Below, in pieces: positions 1-8,463 of a stretch of DNA of 64,000 nucleotides. The notes beneath the pieces were generated by a model. It did not search any database, was not told where the DNA came from, and saw nothing but the letters and a program-made list of their open reading frames with translations. Positions within the stretch are counted from its first letter, which is position 1, and each line of letters begins with the position of its first letter. This stretch comes from Cohnella hashimotonis. Lineage in GTDB: Bacteria; Bacillota; Bacilli; Paenibacillales; Paenibacillaceae. A program made the position numbers and the translations under genes. The stretch is taken from contig NZ_JAGRPV010000001.1 of the NCBI RefSeq assembly GCF_030014955.1, positions 2,790,001-2,854,000 of the forward strand, read 5' to 3'.

Positions 1-210
1 CTCCTGCCTCTGGGCGGAGGGGATCAAGGCGAACATCTCGCCGACGCCCTGGCGCACGGACTTCCGCAGCGCGACGATGTCATCGACGATCGGCCGCCAG
101 CCGGGCGGATCGAACTGCTTCATGACGGCGACGATGTTGTCGCTGAGCGTGATGGTGCCGTCGAAGTCGCAGAACAGGACGGGCGGCTTGTTAAAGGTTC
201 GCTTGCTCAA
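1..210 (-). CDS. mtnX: 2-hydroxy-3-keto-5-methylthiopentenyl-1-phosphate phosphatase, N-terminal part
   Basis: Only the first 70 codons are inside the window; the gene runs off the left edge. The product is a HAD-family phosphatase that dephosphorylates the enol intermediate made by MtnW in methionine salvage. The N-terminus reads LSKRTFNKPPVLFCDFDGTI and contains the HAD nucleophile motif DFDGT at about residues 15-19. The start is a TTG whose last two bases are shared with the TGA stop of mtnW (TTGA overlap), which indicates translational coupling. The order mtnW-mtnX matches Bacillus-type salvage operons, so mtnB and mtnD would be expected beyond the edge; that is inference. Confidence 0.9.
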   Translation of the reverse strand, partial: MSKRTFNKPPVLFCDFDGTITLSDNIVAVMKQFDPPGWRPIVDDIVALRKSVRQGVGEMFALIPSAQRQE

Positions 211-1445
211 GGGCGGCGCACCCCCCAGCGCTCGACCGCGAGCTTCAAAGGCTCGCGGTCGCCGCCGGCAGACGCATAGGCTTCAAGGTCCTCTCCGGCG
301 AGCACGGCGTCGATCGCCTGGCGGAAGGCTTGTCCGCCGGCGGCCGCACCCAGCGGGTGGCCATGGACGCCGCCGCCGGCGTTGACGACGACGTCGCGTC
401 CGAAATCGTGCACGATCAGCGGCACGAGGCCGGGGTGGATGCCCGCGGACGGCACCGGCAGGACGGCCTTCTGGGGCAGCTCGGCGTTCACGAGCGCGTC
501 CTGGACCGCCAGGTTCTCGGCCTTCGGCATAACGACGGAGCCGTAAGGCGAAGGGAAGAGGGACAGGTCCGCACCGGCGATCCGGATGAGCGTGCCTAGC
601 AGGACGGAGGCCGAGATTCCGTGATGCGGCGACGGGTAGTAAGCGCCGGCCATCGCCGGATGCGCCGCGATCGGAACGCTGATCGCAGGATCGGCGGCCA
701 GCTCGGCCAGCGCGTCGAAGCCATAGGCCAGCACGTTGAACAGCAGGCCGTTGACGCCGGCATCGATGGCGCGCAGCGCGTTTTCGCGCAGCTTGGACGT
801 CGGTCCCGTCAGATTGGCGAAGTAAATCAGCTTCTGTCCGGTGATGTTTTCCGCTTCGCGGGCGGCGGACATGCAGGCTTCGACGCGGCGCTCGAGCGGC
901 GTTAGCGGATTTTCGAACAGAATCTCGTCGTCCTTGATCAGATCGACGCCGCCGAGCGCCTGCTGTAAAAATTGCTCGCGCAGGCCATTCAGGTCATAGC
1001 CGATGACGGATTTGAAAATGCTCATGAGCAGCGGGCGATCCTGAACGCCCAGATAATCCCGCACGCCGGCCAGTCCAAGCTTGGGACCCGGGAAGGCGGA
1101 CAGAAATTCGGCGGACGGCTTCAGGCCGGTCAGCTTGATGCGGCCGTCCATCGACAGCTTGCCGAACACGGTCACGAGCAGCGCGGGAATGTCCCTGCTG
1201 AAGTTGACGTCGGGATACTCGACCGTAATGTCGGCGTAGCGCTCGCCAGGTGCGGCGCCCTCGGGTTCATGGGCTTCGACGGAGACGACGCGTCCGAGAT
1301 GCTTTTCCATTTTTTGCTTGGCGACTTCGGGCAGCTCGGTCCAGCTTCCGACCGTCAGGCCGACGGCGATGCCTTCGGCTTTTTTGGCGAAATCCGCCTT
1401 GTCGTCGAATAGGCGATAGGTAGCCTGGCTTTTGTTGGCGCTCAT
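207..1445 (-). CDS. mtnW: 2,3-diketo-5-methylthiopentyl-1-phosphate enolase (RuBisCO-like protein)
   Basis: A 412-residue RuBisCO-like protein that enolises 2,3-diketo-5-methylthiopentyl-1-phosphate in the cytosolic methionine salvage pathway. The large-subunit-type barrel carries the metal and carbamylation motif GGVDLIKDDE, with Lys171, Asp173 and Glu174. Length and motif fit the MtnW branch rather than photosynthetic RuBisCO, which is about 470 residues. The ATG is preceded by AGAAGG with a 9-nt gap. It follows proC on the same strand after 122 nt and overlaps mtnX by 4 nt. No SAM riboswitch is visible in its short leader, although salvage genes in Bacillus are often under one. Confidence 0.93.
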   Translation of the reverse strand: MSANKSQATYRLFDDKADFAKKAEGIAVGLTVGSWTELPEVAKQKMEKHLGRVVSVEAHEPEGAAPGERYADITVEYPDVNFSRDIPALLVTVFGKLSMDGRIKLTGLKPSAEFLSAFPGPKLGLAGVRDYLGVQDRPLLMSIFKSVIGYDLNGLREQFLQQALGGVDLIKDDEILFENPLTPLERRVEACMSAAREAENITGQKLIYFANLTGPTSKLRENALRAIDAGVNGLLFNVLAYGFDALAELAADPAISVPIAAHPAMAGAYYPSPHHGISASVLLGTLIRIAGADLSLFPSPYGSVVMPKAENLAVQDALVNAELPQKAVLPVPSAGIHPGLVPLIVHDFGRDVVVNAGGGVHGHPLGAAAGGQAFRQAIDAVLAGEDLEAYASAGGDREPLKLAVERWGVRRP

Positions 1446-1478
1446 CTTGCAGTACCTTCTTTCTGTTAAAAATCGCTG

Positions 1479-1507
1479 TAAAATCCGCTTTTAAAATCCG
1501 CTGTCAA
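1479..1507 (-). promoter_or_regulatory. possible promoter for mtnWX
   Basis: On the minus strand a perfect TTGACA (1502-1507) lies 56 nt upstream of the mtnW start. The -10 is weak: ATTTTA at 17 nt, or TTTTAC at 18 nt. A short imperfect repeat of GCGGATTTTA follows it. Transcription could instead continue from proBAC. Confidence 0.35.
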
Positions 1508-1567
1508 AAATGGAATCGCAATCGCGTGTCTCGTGCAGATTGCGAATACGTTATAGGGGGAGGGCGT

Positions 1568-2437
1568 TTAGCCTCGCAGCGCCTCTTCGGCAATCGCGCT
1601 GCCCAGCTCTCCGGCGCGCTCCGCGCAGCGGTCCATCGCAGCCGAGAACGCTTCGTCGACGCCAAGCCGCTGCAGCGTCTCAATGGCCGCTTGGGTCGTG
1701 CCGTTTGGCGAAGTGACTTTGCGGCGCAGCTCGGATGGCTGCTCGCCGGTCAGCCGAACCATATCCGCCGCGCCGCGAACCGTCTGCACGGTCAGCTCAC
1801 GCGCCGCTTCGGGCGTCAGCCCCTGCGCGACGCCGGCGGCGATCATCGCCTCCATCACGAAGTAGATGTAGGCGGGGCCGCTGCCCGAGACGGCCGTGAC
1901 CGCCTCAAGCAGGCGCTCTTCGACGACCTGCGCGATGCCGACCGCACCGAACATGTCGAGGGCCAGGCGCTGCGTATCGTCGGCCAAGCCTTCGGAGAAG
2001 GCGATGCCGGTCGCGCCGAGGCCGATGCTGCTCGATGTATTGGGCATCGTGCGAACGACGGGCTGGCTTGCGCCCGTCAGCTTGCGGATCGTCTCGATCG
2101 ACAATCCTGCGATGAGGGAGACAATCAATTGCTCCGCGCGTAGCGTTGGCGCGAGCGCCCTCAGCGCGGCAGCGGCATCCTTCGGCTTCATCGCCAGCAC
2201 GATAACGTCCGAGGTAAGCAGCGCGTCTTGTCTTGCAGCCTCGCTGTCCGCGGTCAGGACGCCGTAGCGTCCGCGCAGTTCTGCGAGCCGATCGGCGTTC
2301 GAACGGTTGAAAACCGTGATGTTGCCGGCCGGCGCAGTGCCCGTGTCCACGAGTCCGCGGATGATGGCTTCCGCCATCGAGCCTGCGCCGTAAAAACAAA
2401 TTTTAGAATGAGCAAGTTTGTCTTGCGTTGCAGTCAT
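1568..2437 (-). CDS. proC: pyrroline-5-carboxylate reductase
   Basis: A 289-residue enzyme catalysing the last step of proline synthesis, reduction of 1-pyrroline-5-carboxylate with NAD(P)H. The Rossmann nucleotide-binding motif YGAGSMAEAI lies at residues 16-25. The C-terminal dimerisation part has the family signature around SGSGPAYIYFVMEAM. Length is normal for ProC (about 270-290). It lies 56 nt downstream of proA and is most simply read as the third gene of a proBAC operon controlled by the T-box leader further upstream. A GGGGG Shine-Dalgarno stands 10 nt before the ATG. Confidence 0.95.
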   Translation of the reverse strand: MTATQDKLAHSKICFYGAGSMAEAIIRGLVDTGTAPAGNITVFNRSNADRLAELRGRYGVLTADSEAARQDALLTSDVIVLAMKPKDAAAALRALAPTLRAEQLIVSLIAGLSIETIRKLTGASQPVVRTMPNTSSSIGLGATGIAFSEGLADDTQRLALDMFGAVGIAQVVEERLLEAVTAVSGSGPAYIYFVMEAMIAAGVAQGLTPEAARELTVQTVRGAADMVRLTGEQPSELRRKVTSPNGTTQAAIETLQRLGVDEAFSAAMDRCAERAGELGSAIAEEALRG

Positions 2438-2493
2438 CGACTTTCGACCCCCGTTTTTTATTTAACGTCTTTAATAATTAATGGAACAAAAGA

Positions 2494-3741
2494 TTATCCT
2501 CGCGTTTGTCCGTTGCCCCGAATGCGATATTTTGTCGAGGTCAGGGCAGGCAAGCCCATAGGTCCGCGCGCGTGAAGCTTCTGGGTGCTGATGCCGATCT
2601 CGGCGCCGAAGCCGAACTCGAAGCCGTCCGTAAACCGGGTCGAAGCATTGTGATAGACGGCGGCGGCATCGACCTCCTGCAGGAAGCGGTCGGCATTCGC
2701 CTGGAGTTCGGTCACGATGCATTCGGAATGCTTCGTACCGAAGCGTGCGATGTGCGCCAGCGCCTCGTCGAGATCGCCGACGACGCGTACGTTCAATATA
2801 TAGTCGTTGTATTCGGTCGCGTAATCTTCGTCCGTCGCTTCGCTTGCCCATCCGACGCGGGCTCTTGCGGCGGCATCGGCACGCAGCTCGACGCTTGCCT
2901 GGCGGAAGCGCTCGGCGAGGCGCTCGAGATGCTTGCCTGCGAAGTCCGCGTGAATGAGCAGCGTCTCCATCGAATTGCAGACGGAAGGACGTTGTACCTT
3001 GGCGTTCAGCGCGATCGCCTCGGCCATGTCATAGTCGGCCGTCGCGTCGACATAAGTGTGACAGATGCCGGCGCCGGTCTCGATAACGGGCACGGTGGCG
3101 TTTTCTACGACGTTGCGGATGAGCGCGGCGCCGCCGCGAGGGATGATGACATCAAGCAAGCCGTTGAGCTTCAGCATCTCGTTGGCCGAAGCCCGGCTCG
3201 CATCCTCGACGAGCTGCAGCGCGTCCTCGGGGATGGCGCTCTTGCGCAGCGCGCCGCGAAGGGCCGCGACGATGCGCTTGTTCGACTCGATCGCCGCGGA
3301 TCCGCCGCGAAGCACGACCGCGTTGCCGGTCTTCAGGCACAGGCCGGCAGCATCCACTGTCACGTTCGGCCGCGCTTCGTAAATGATGCCCACGACGCCG
3401 ATCGGTACGCGCAGCTGCTCGATCTTAAGACCGTTGGGACGCTCGAACTCGGCGATCTTCTCGCCGACCGGATCGGGCAGGGCGATGACCTCGCGCAGAC
3501 CCTGCGCGATCGCATCGATCCGTTTGTAATCGAGCCGCAGCCGGTCGAGAAGGGATTCCGAGGTGCCGGCTGCGCGGCCGCGCTCGATATCGACGCCGTT
3601 GCCGGCGATGATATCGTCCCGGCTCGCGACGAGCGCGTCCGCCATCAGGGCGAGCGCCTCGTTCTTTTGAGCCGTCGTCAAATTGTTCAGGGCAGCCGTC
3701 GCCGTACCGGCTGCGATCGCTTTGTTTCTCGCTTCGCTCAT
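2494..3741 (-). CDS. proA: gamma-glutamyl phosphate reductase
   Basis: A 415-residue aldehyde-dehydrogenase-fold enzyme that reduces gamma-glutamyl phosphate with NADPH in proline synthesis. The catalytic cysteine is Cys255 in RPSVCNSMETL, and the conserved PIGVVGIIYEARPNVT segment lies at about residues 113-128. An in-frame ATG 39 nt further upstream exists, but the chosen ATG overlaps the proB stop as ATGA. It starts exactly where ProA homologues start (MSEARNKA), so the shorter form is preferred. ProB and ProA act as a complex channelling labile glutamyl phosphate, which fits the coupled arrangement. Confidence 0.95.
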   Translation of the reverse strand: MSEARNKAIAAGTATAALNNLTTAQKNEALALMADALVASRDDIIAGNGVDIERGRAAGTSESLLDRLRLDYKRIDAIAQGLREVIALPDPVGEKIAEFERPNGLKIEQLRVPIGVVGIIYEARPNVTVDAAGLCLKTGNAVVLRGGSAAIESNKRIVAALRGALRKSAIPEDALQLVEDASRASANEMLKLNGLLDVIIPRGGAALIRNVVENATVPVIETGAGICHTYVDATADYDMAEAIALNAKVQRPSVCNSMETLLIHADFAGKHLERLAERFRQASVELRADAAARARVGWASEATDEDYATEYNDYILNVRVVGDLDEALAHIARFGTKHSECIVTELQANADRFLQEVDAAAVYHNASTRFTDGFEFGFGAEIGISTQKLHARGPMGLPALTSTKYRIRGNGQTRG

Positions 3742-4856
3742 GATCCCTTCGCCTCCTTGGGTACGTAAGTCGTGACCCATTCGTCTCTGTGTATGATCTC
3801 GATGCGCCCGACTTCTACGCGTCGCGCGGCTTCTTCGCTCGACAGCCCGGCCACCGCGGTGACCTGCCAGGCGTCGTAGTTCGATACGCCTCGTCCAAGC
3901 GTCCGTCCGCCGCTTACGACCTCAACCACGTCTCCGGGGTGGAACTCGCCCTCGACATGGGTGACGCCCGCGGGCAGCAGGCTGCGTCCGCCGTTCAGGA
4001 GCGCCGCTTCGGCGCCGGGGTCGACGAAGACGCGTCCCTGGGGCACCGACAAAAAGCCGATCCACTGCTTCTTCGCAGGCAGGGAGTGGAGGGAGGCCGC
4101 GAAGTAGGTGCCCTTGCCTTGGCCTTCGACCGCAGCCAGCAGATCGCCGGGCTCGGTCGAGCGTCCGACGAACGTCGGCACGCCGCCGCCCATGGCGATG
4201 CGCGCCGCCTCGATCTTGGACCGCATGCCGCCCGTGCCGACCGACGAGCCGGCGCCGCCAGCGATCCGGTACAGGTCCTCGGAGATGACCTCTACGCGGT
4301 CGATGCGGACGGCCGAGGCGTCCTTGCGCGGATCCGCCGTAAACAACCCTTCGATGTCGGTTAAAATATACAGGCCTGTCGCCTTGACGAGGTTCGCGAC
4401 GAGCGCAGACAAGGAATCGTTCTCCCCGAATTTGATCTCGTCGACGGCCACCGTGTCGTTTTCGTTAATGATCGGCACGACGCCCTGCCGCAGCAGCTCC
4501 TCGATCGTCCGCTGCGCATTTTGCGCGCGCAGACGCTGGCTGAAGTCCGGCCGCGTGAGCAGGATCTGCGCGGCTGCGATGCCGTATGCCGCGAACGCCT
4601 CCTGATAGGCTTGCATGAGCAGCGCCTGGCCGACTGCGGCTGCCGCCTGCTTTTCGTGCACGAGCTTGGGCCTCGTCTCGTATCCGACCGCCCGGAAGCC
4701 GGCCGCGATCGCGCCCGAGCTGACGAGCAAGGTCTGCACGCCCTGACGGTGCAGTGCGGCGATCTCGGCGGCGAAGTAGGCGAAGCTGTCCCGGTTAAGA
4801 CCGCCGGACTCGCCTGCGAGCGAGCTGCTGCCGATTTTGACGACGATGCGACGCAT
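3738..4856 (-). CDS. proB: glutamate 5-kinase with PUA domain
   Basis: A 372-residue kinase that phosphorylates glutamate, the first and normally proline-inhibited step of proline synthesis. The amino-acid-kinase fold begins with RRIVVKIGSSSL. The substrate-binding stretch PIINENDTVAVDE and the nucleotide-binding glycine-rich segment AGGAGSSVGTGGMRSK are clear. A C-terminal PUA domain occupies roughly residues 275-372. The reading frame is open 25 codons further upstream, but the ATG at 4856 follows GGAAAGGAAG and matches family N-termini. It is the first gene after the T-box leader and overlaps proA by 4 nt. Confidence 0.95.
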   Translation of the reverse strand: MRRIVVKIGSSSLAGESGGLNRDSFAYFAAEIAALHRQGVQTLLVSSGAIAAGFRAVGYETRPKLVHEKQAAAAVGQALLMQAYQEAFAAYGIAAAQILLTRPDFSQRLRAQNAQRTIEELLRQGVVPIINENDTVAVDEIKFGENDSLSALVANLVKATGLYILTDIEGLFTADPRKDASAVRIDRVEVISEDLYRIAGGAGSSVGTGGMRSKIEAARIAMGGGVPTFVGRSTEPGDLLAAVEGQGKGTYFAASLHSLPAKKQWIGFLSVPQGRVFVDPGAEAALLNGGRSLLPAGVTHVEGEFHPGDVVEVVSGGRTLGRGVSNYDAWQVTAVAGLSSEEAARRVEVGRIEIIHRDEWVTTYVPKEAKGS

Positions 4857-4933
4857 CCTTACCGCTTCCTTTCCGTGGCAATATCTCTTTGAGCAAAATC
4901 CGACATCTGAGCTTAAGGCGCGAAAACGCAAGC

Positions 4934-4969
4934 AAAAAGGCTCCCGTCCTGTTCAAAGGACGAGAGCCT
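4934..4969 (-). terminator. T-box-controlled intrinsic terminator
   Basis: A 13-bp stem AGGCTCTCGTCCT / AGGACGGGAGCCT with one G-U pair, a 6-nt loop and a run of T residues. It lies 78 nt upstream of the proB start and is the regulated attenuator of the leader. Confidence 0.9.
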
Positions 4970-5214
4970 GCTCCCGCGGTACCACCTTCGTTGACGTTCC
5001 CCGCCGCGAGGGCGCAAAACGTCCGCTTGAACGCCCGGTAACAGCGGGCCCTGTCCGGCTCTTCGCCGGCCGCTCGGGGATGGGGGAAGGAGGGCGACCG
5101 CGCAAATTCTCCCAGCCAACGGAATTTGCTCTCTGTTCGGCGCGAATTTCCTTCGTTTCCCGTCATAGCGTTTAAATGAGGACGGAGGCAACGTCCTTGC
5201 TGGCGCTGCCGGTT
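4934..5214 (-). promoter_or_regulatory. T-box riboswitch leader of proBAC (tRNA-Pro type inferred)
   Basis: The minus-strand leader carries the canonical T-box core AAGGTGGTACCGCGG at 4974-4988, followed at once by an intrinsic terminator (4934-4969). The alternative antiterminator would use the T-box bases. Upstream, AGAGAG and the GGCTGGGAGAA segment (about 5103-5132) look like the Stem I distal region. A run of CCC/CCA codons around 5078-5085 sits where the specifier loop is expected, consistent with proline. The assignment to tRNA-Pro rests on this run and on the downstream genes; the exact specifier was not resolved by folding. T-boxes sense uncharged tRNA and allow read-through under starvation. 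Confidence 0.9.
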
Positions 5215-5220
5215 GGTTTA

Positions 5221-5249
5221 AGAATAGCACGGCCCCAACCCCTTGTAAA
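5221..5249 (-). promoter_or_regulatory. sigma-A promoter of the proBAC leader
   Basis: TTTACA (5244-5249), a 17-nt spacer and TATTCT (5221-5226) on the minus strand, placed just before the T-box leader. Transcription would start near 5214. Confidence 0.7.
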
Positions 5250-5293
5250 GGAAGCGAACGTCCGCTAGACGTCGGCTTGGCTGAAACGTCGGC

Positions 5294-6472
5294 TCAACCG
5301 AACAATCCGAGCCGCCCGATGCGGGCGGCGGCTTCGCGAAGCCTTTCCTCGGGCGCGAGCAGGCCGAGTCGAACGTAGCCTTCGCCGTGCGTGCCGAAGC
5401 CGATCCCCGGCGCGACCACGATGTCCGCTTCTTCAAGCAGCAGGTTGGCGAAGGACGAGGAATCGTGCCCTTTCGGCACCGGCAGCCAGCAGAAAAACGA
5501 GCCGTCCGGCTTCGGCGCATGCCAGCCGTGCGAAGCCAAGGCGTCGTAAAGCGCGTCGCGCCGTCTTTCGTAGACGGCGACCAGATCCGCAACCGCCTGC
5601 TGCGGACCGGTAAGCGCGAGCGCGGCCGCTTCCTGAATGCCGCCGAACAGGCTGCAATAATAGTGGTCCTGAATCAGGTTGAGCAGCTCGATGATCTTGC
5701 TGTTGCCAAGCGCAAAGCCGACGCGCCAGCCGGCCATGTTGTACGTTTTGGACAACGTATAAAACTCGATGCCGACATCTTTGGCGCCGGGCGTCTCGAG
5801 AAAGCTAACGGGACGGCAGCCGTCGAAGCCGATCGCGCCGTAAGCGAAGTCGCTCGCCACGACGACGCCGTGCTTCTCGGCGAAGCGTACGGTGTCCGCG
5901 TAGAATTCAGGCGTCGCGACGGCAGAGGTCGGATTGTTCGGATAATTGAGGAACATCAGCTTCGCCCGCGCCAGATCATCGGCCGGAATCGCCTCGTAGT
6001 CGGGCAGGAAGCCGTTCTGCGCAAGCAGCGGCATCTGGCTCATTCTCCCGCCGGCAAGCGCCACGCCGGACCAGTAATCGGGATAGCCGGGATCGGGCAC
6101 GAGACATACGTCGCCTGGATTGAGCAGGCACTGGCTGATCTCCACGAGGCCGGTCTTGCCGCCGAACAGAACCGCGACCTCGGTCGCGGGATCGAGCTCG
6201 ACGCCGTAGTCTTCTTTATATCGCTTCGCTACGGCTTCCTTAAGAAAGGGAAAGCCGCGGAACGGCGGATATTTGTGGTAGAGCGGGTTTTCGGCCGCCT
6301 CCTTCAGTCTGTCGACGATATGCGATGGGGTGGGCAGATCGGGATTGCCCTGGCCGAGGTTGATGACGTCGCGCCCGGTCGCGGCGCGGGCGTTGGCTCT
6401 GCCGACAAGCGCCGCGAAAAATTGCTCCGGCAATCCGGACATGCGGTCCGCAGGTTGAATGGAGATGGACAT
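5294..6472 (-). CDS. mtnE: class I PLP aminotransferase, MtnE type (methionine salvage)
   Basis: A 392-residue fold-type I aminotransferase. The Schiff-base lysine is Lys242 in TLSKTYNMAGWR, and the PLP-binding NYPNNPT motif lies at 176-182 with Asp208 and Tyr211 downstream. Sequence style (INLGQGNPDLPTP, YPPFRGF) matches the aminotransferases Bacillus uses to convert 2-keto-4-methylthiobutyrate to methionine. The adjacent divergent mtnU-like gene and the nearby mtnW and mtnX support that role. LL-diaminopimelate or general aromatic aminotransferases share this fold, so the exact substrate is inferred. The Shine-Dalgarno is weak; an internal Met11 start is possible. Confidence 0.82.
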   Translation of the reverse strand: MSISIQPADRMSGLPEQFFAALVGRANARAATGRDVINLGQGNPDLPTPSHIVDRLKEAAENPLYHKYPPFRGFPFLKEAVAKRYKEDYGVELDPATEVAVLFGGKTGLVEISQCLLNPGDVCLVPDPGYPDYWSGVALAGGRMSQMPLLAQNGFLPDYEAIPADDLARAKLMFLNYPNNPTSAVATPEFYADTVRFAEKHGVVVASDFAYGAIGFDGCRPVSFLETPGAKDVGIEFYTLSKTYNMAGWRVGFALGNSKIIELLNLIQDHYYCSLFGGIQEAAALALTGPQQAVADLVAVYERRRDALYDALASHGWHAPKPDGSFFCWLPVPKGHDSSSFANLLLEEADIVVAPGIGFGTHGEGYVRLGLLAPEERLREAAARIGRLGLFG

Positions 6473-6539
6473 GAGACAGCTTCACGCTCCGTTGCTTTCA
6501 TAAAGTGCTTTTCATAAGATCATAAAGTTGACTATACAA

Positions 6540-6549
6540 TCTACGTAGA
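6540..6549. promoter_or_regulatory. palindrome in the mtnE-mtnU divergent promoter region
   Basis: TCTACGTAGA is a perfect 10-bp palindrome inside the 217-nt divergent intergenic region. On the minus strand it falls between TTGTGC (6553-6558) and TATAGT (6529-6534), spaced 18 nt, a likely mtnE promoter, so a protein bound there would block that promoter. Three CATAAG/CATAAAG repeats lie at about 6499-6526. Confidence 0.4.
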
Positions 6550-6602
6550 CAATAGCACAAGGAACTGACTAGGACAATCGGAAAAGAGGGATATATCGAT
6601 TG

Positions 6603-6631
6603 TTGTCCGGTTGAAGGGAATCGGTTACGAT
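6603..6631 (+). promoter_or_regulatory. probable promoter of mtnU
   Basis: TTGTCC (6603-6608), a 17-nt spacer and TACGAT (6626-6631), about 58 nt before the mtnU start. Confidence 0.5.
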
Positions 6632-6689
6632 GAGGCTACTTGCAGGTCCGCACGAATAGGGGCCTTTCATAGCAAAGGGGCGAAGGGAA

Positions 6690-7493
6690 ATGAATAATAG
6701 AATGAAGCTGGCTCTTATCCAAATGGACATACATGCCGGGCACCCGGACGATAATTTCGAGCGAATGGCGCCGCTGCTGGAGCGGGCTGTAAACGAGGGA
6801 GACAAGCCCGACGTCATCGTCGTGCCCGAAATGTGGAACACCGGCTACGATCTCGCGCGCATTCGCGAGATCGCTGATCCCGAAGGGGCGCGCACCATCG
6901 AATTCGTATCTTCGTTCAGCCGCAAGCACGGCGTCAACGTCGTGGCGGGCTCCGTCGCGGCCAGCCGCGCCGCGCTCGGCGGCGGGGTGACCAACACGGC
7001 ATACGCATTCGACCGCGCGGGCGGCCGGATCGCCGAGTATGCCAAGATCCATCTGTTTAAGCTGATGGACGAGCATCTTCATCTCGAAGCAGGCGAACGG
7101 CCGGGACGGTTCGAGCTCGAAGGCGTGCCGGCCGGCGCGATGATCTGCTACGATATCCGCTTTCCGGAGCTTGCGCGCAAGCTCGCGCTGGACGGCGCGA
7201 AGGTGCTGTTCGTGCCGGCGGAATGGCCGCATCCGCGCCTGCACCACTGGCGGACGCTGCTTCAGGCCCGAGCCATCGAAAATCAGATGTACGTCGTCGC
7301 CTGCAATCGCTGCGGCGCCAGCGGAGATACGCAATTTTTCGGCCATTCGATGGTCGTCGATCCGTGGGGGGAGATCGTCGCCGAAGCGGGCGAGGAAGAG
7401 ACGATCCTGCGCGCGGAGATCGATCTGGCGCTGACGGACGAGGTTCGCGGGAGGATCCCCGTATTTGCGGACCGCAGGCCGACGCTGTATTAA
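6690..7493 (+). CDS. mtnU: carbon-nitrogen hydrolase, MtnU type (omega-amidase-like)
   Basis: A 267-residue nitrilase-superfamily amidase with the full catalytic triad: Glu47 in VVPEMWNTGY, Lys119 in YAKIHLF and Cys153 in MICYDIRFPE. In Bacillus the orthologous gene sits beside mtnE and is thought to hydrolyse the omega-amide formed when glutamine is the amino donor (2-ketoglutaramate to 2-ketoglutarate), pulling the transamination forward. That substrate is a family-based inference. The gene diverges from the MtnE-type aminotransferase. The ATG is preceded by GAAGGG. Confidence 0.85.
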   Translation: MNNRMKLALIQMDIHAGHPDDNFERMAPLLERAVNEGDKPDVIVVPEMWNTGYDLARIREIADPEGARTIEFVSSFSRKHGVNVVAGSVAASRAALGGGVTNTAYAFDRAGGRIAEYAKIHLFKLMDEHLHLEAGERPGRFELEGVPAGAMICYDIRFPELARKLALDGAKVLFVPAEWPHPRLHHWRTLLQARAIENQMYVVACNRCGASGDTQFFGHSMVVDPWGEIVAEAGEEETILRAEIDLALTDEVRGRIPVFADRRPTLY

Positions 7494-7522
7494 GCTGTAT
7501 TAAATGGAGGCTTCCGTGCGAC

Positions 7523-8425
7523 TCAGTTTGATTCGAGCTTGCGCATCGTATCCCGAAACGTCGAAATGAACGCCTCGGCCGCATTGGACAAATATCTGCC
7601 CTTGCGGTAGGCGATGACCAGGGTGCGCGTCGGCCGTCCCTTCAGCGGCAAGTAAACCGGCTGCAGGCCGTCGTGCTCCCTGCGGGTGATCATCTGGGGA
7701 ACGAAGGCGATGCCCATGCCGGCCGCAACCAATGACTGCACCGTCTCGATATTGGTGCTCTCGACGGAGACGCGCGGATCGAAGCCTGCTTTGCGGCAGA
7801 GGCCGACCGCGATCGCACGGAAGCCCTGCCCTTTTTTCAGCATGACGAACGCTTCGTCCTTGAGAGCGCCGACGTCCGCTTCGGCCGCTCCTGCCGCCGC
7901 CAATGGGTGGTCGCGGGGCACCGCAAGGCAAATCTCCTCCTCGAGGATCGGGTCGTAGGCAAGGGCCGGCTCGATCAAAGGCAGCGTGAGCAGGCTGACG
8001 TCCGTGCCGCCGCTTGCGGTCAGCTGCTCAAGCGTCGCGGACGCTTCCTCGACGAGGGCGATCTCGATGTCGGGGTAGGCCGCGCGGAACGCGGGCAGCA
8101 CGTGCGGCAAAATATGCGAACCCGTTATCGGCAGGGTGCCGACCACGATCCGTCCTTTGCGAAGGTCGGCAATATCCTCCATTTCGCGCCGCAGCTGCTC
8201 GGTCATGTCGACGATCCGCTGCGCCTTTTCGACGAATACCGTTCCGGCGTGAGTCAGCTCGACGCTGTTGGTCGTACGCTTGAACAGCAGCACGCCCAGC
8301 TCCTTCTCGAGCTTGGACAGCTGCTGGCTAAGCGACGGCTGCGCAATATGAAGCTTCTCGGCGGCGCGCGAGAAATTCCGCTCGGCGGCGATCTGGATGA
8401 CATAATGAAGCAATCTGAATTCCAT
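7523..8425 (-). CDS. LysR-family transcriptional regulator
   Basis: A 300-residue LysR regulator. The N-terminal winged helix-turn-helix spans residues 1-60, with the recognition part FSRAAEKLHIAQPSLSQQL at about 18-36. A type 2 periplasmic-binding-like effector domain fills residues 90-290. It is transcribed divergently from leuC with 123 nt between the starts, the classic LysR arrangement, so leuCD is the likely target. The ligand is not evident; regulators of this class near leucine genes can sense isopropylmalate-type intermediates, which is only a suggestion here. Confidence 0.85.
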   Translation of the reverse strand: MEFRLLHYVIQIAAERNFSRAAEKLHIAQPSLSQQLSKLEKELGVLLFKRTTNSVELTHAGTVFVEKAQRIVDMTEQLRREMEDIADLRKGRIVVGTLPITGSHILPHVLPAFRAAYPDIEIALVEEASATLEQLTASGGTDVSLLTLPLIEPALAYDPILEEEICLAVPRDHPLAAAGAAEADVGALKDEAFVMLKKGQGFRAIAVGLCRKAGFDPRVSVESTNIETVQSLVAAGMGIAFVPQMITRREHDGLQPVYLPLKGRPTRTLVIAYRKGRYLSNAAEAFISTFRDTMRKLESN

Positions 8426-8463
8426 GGAAGATTCTCCTTATATGATTGAACTATCAACTTTAT

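Noticed and set aside
1446..1567. SAM riboswitch before mtnW
   Set aside because: The 122-nt gap has no S-box consensus; only a possible promoter and short repeats were seen.
4795..5230. Several open frames across the proBAC leader
   Set aside because: They overlap the T-box core and terminator, which explain the sequence better than a protein.
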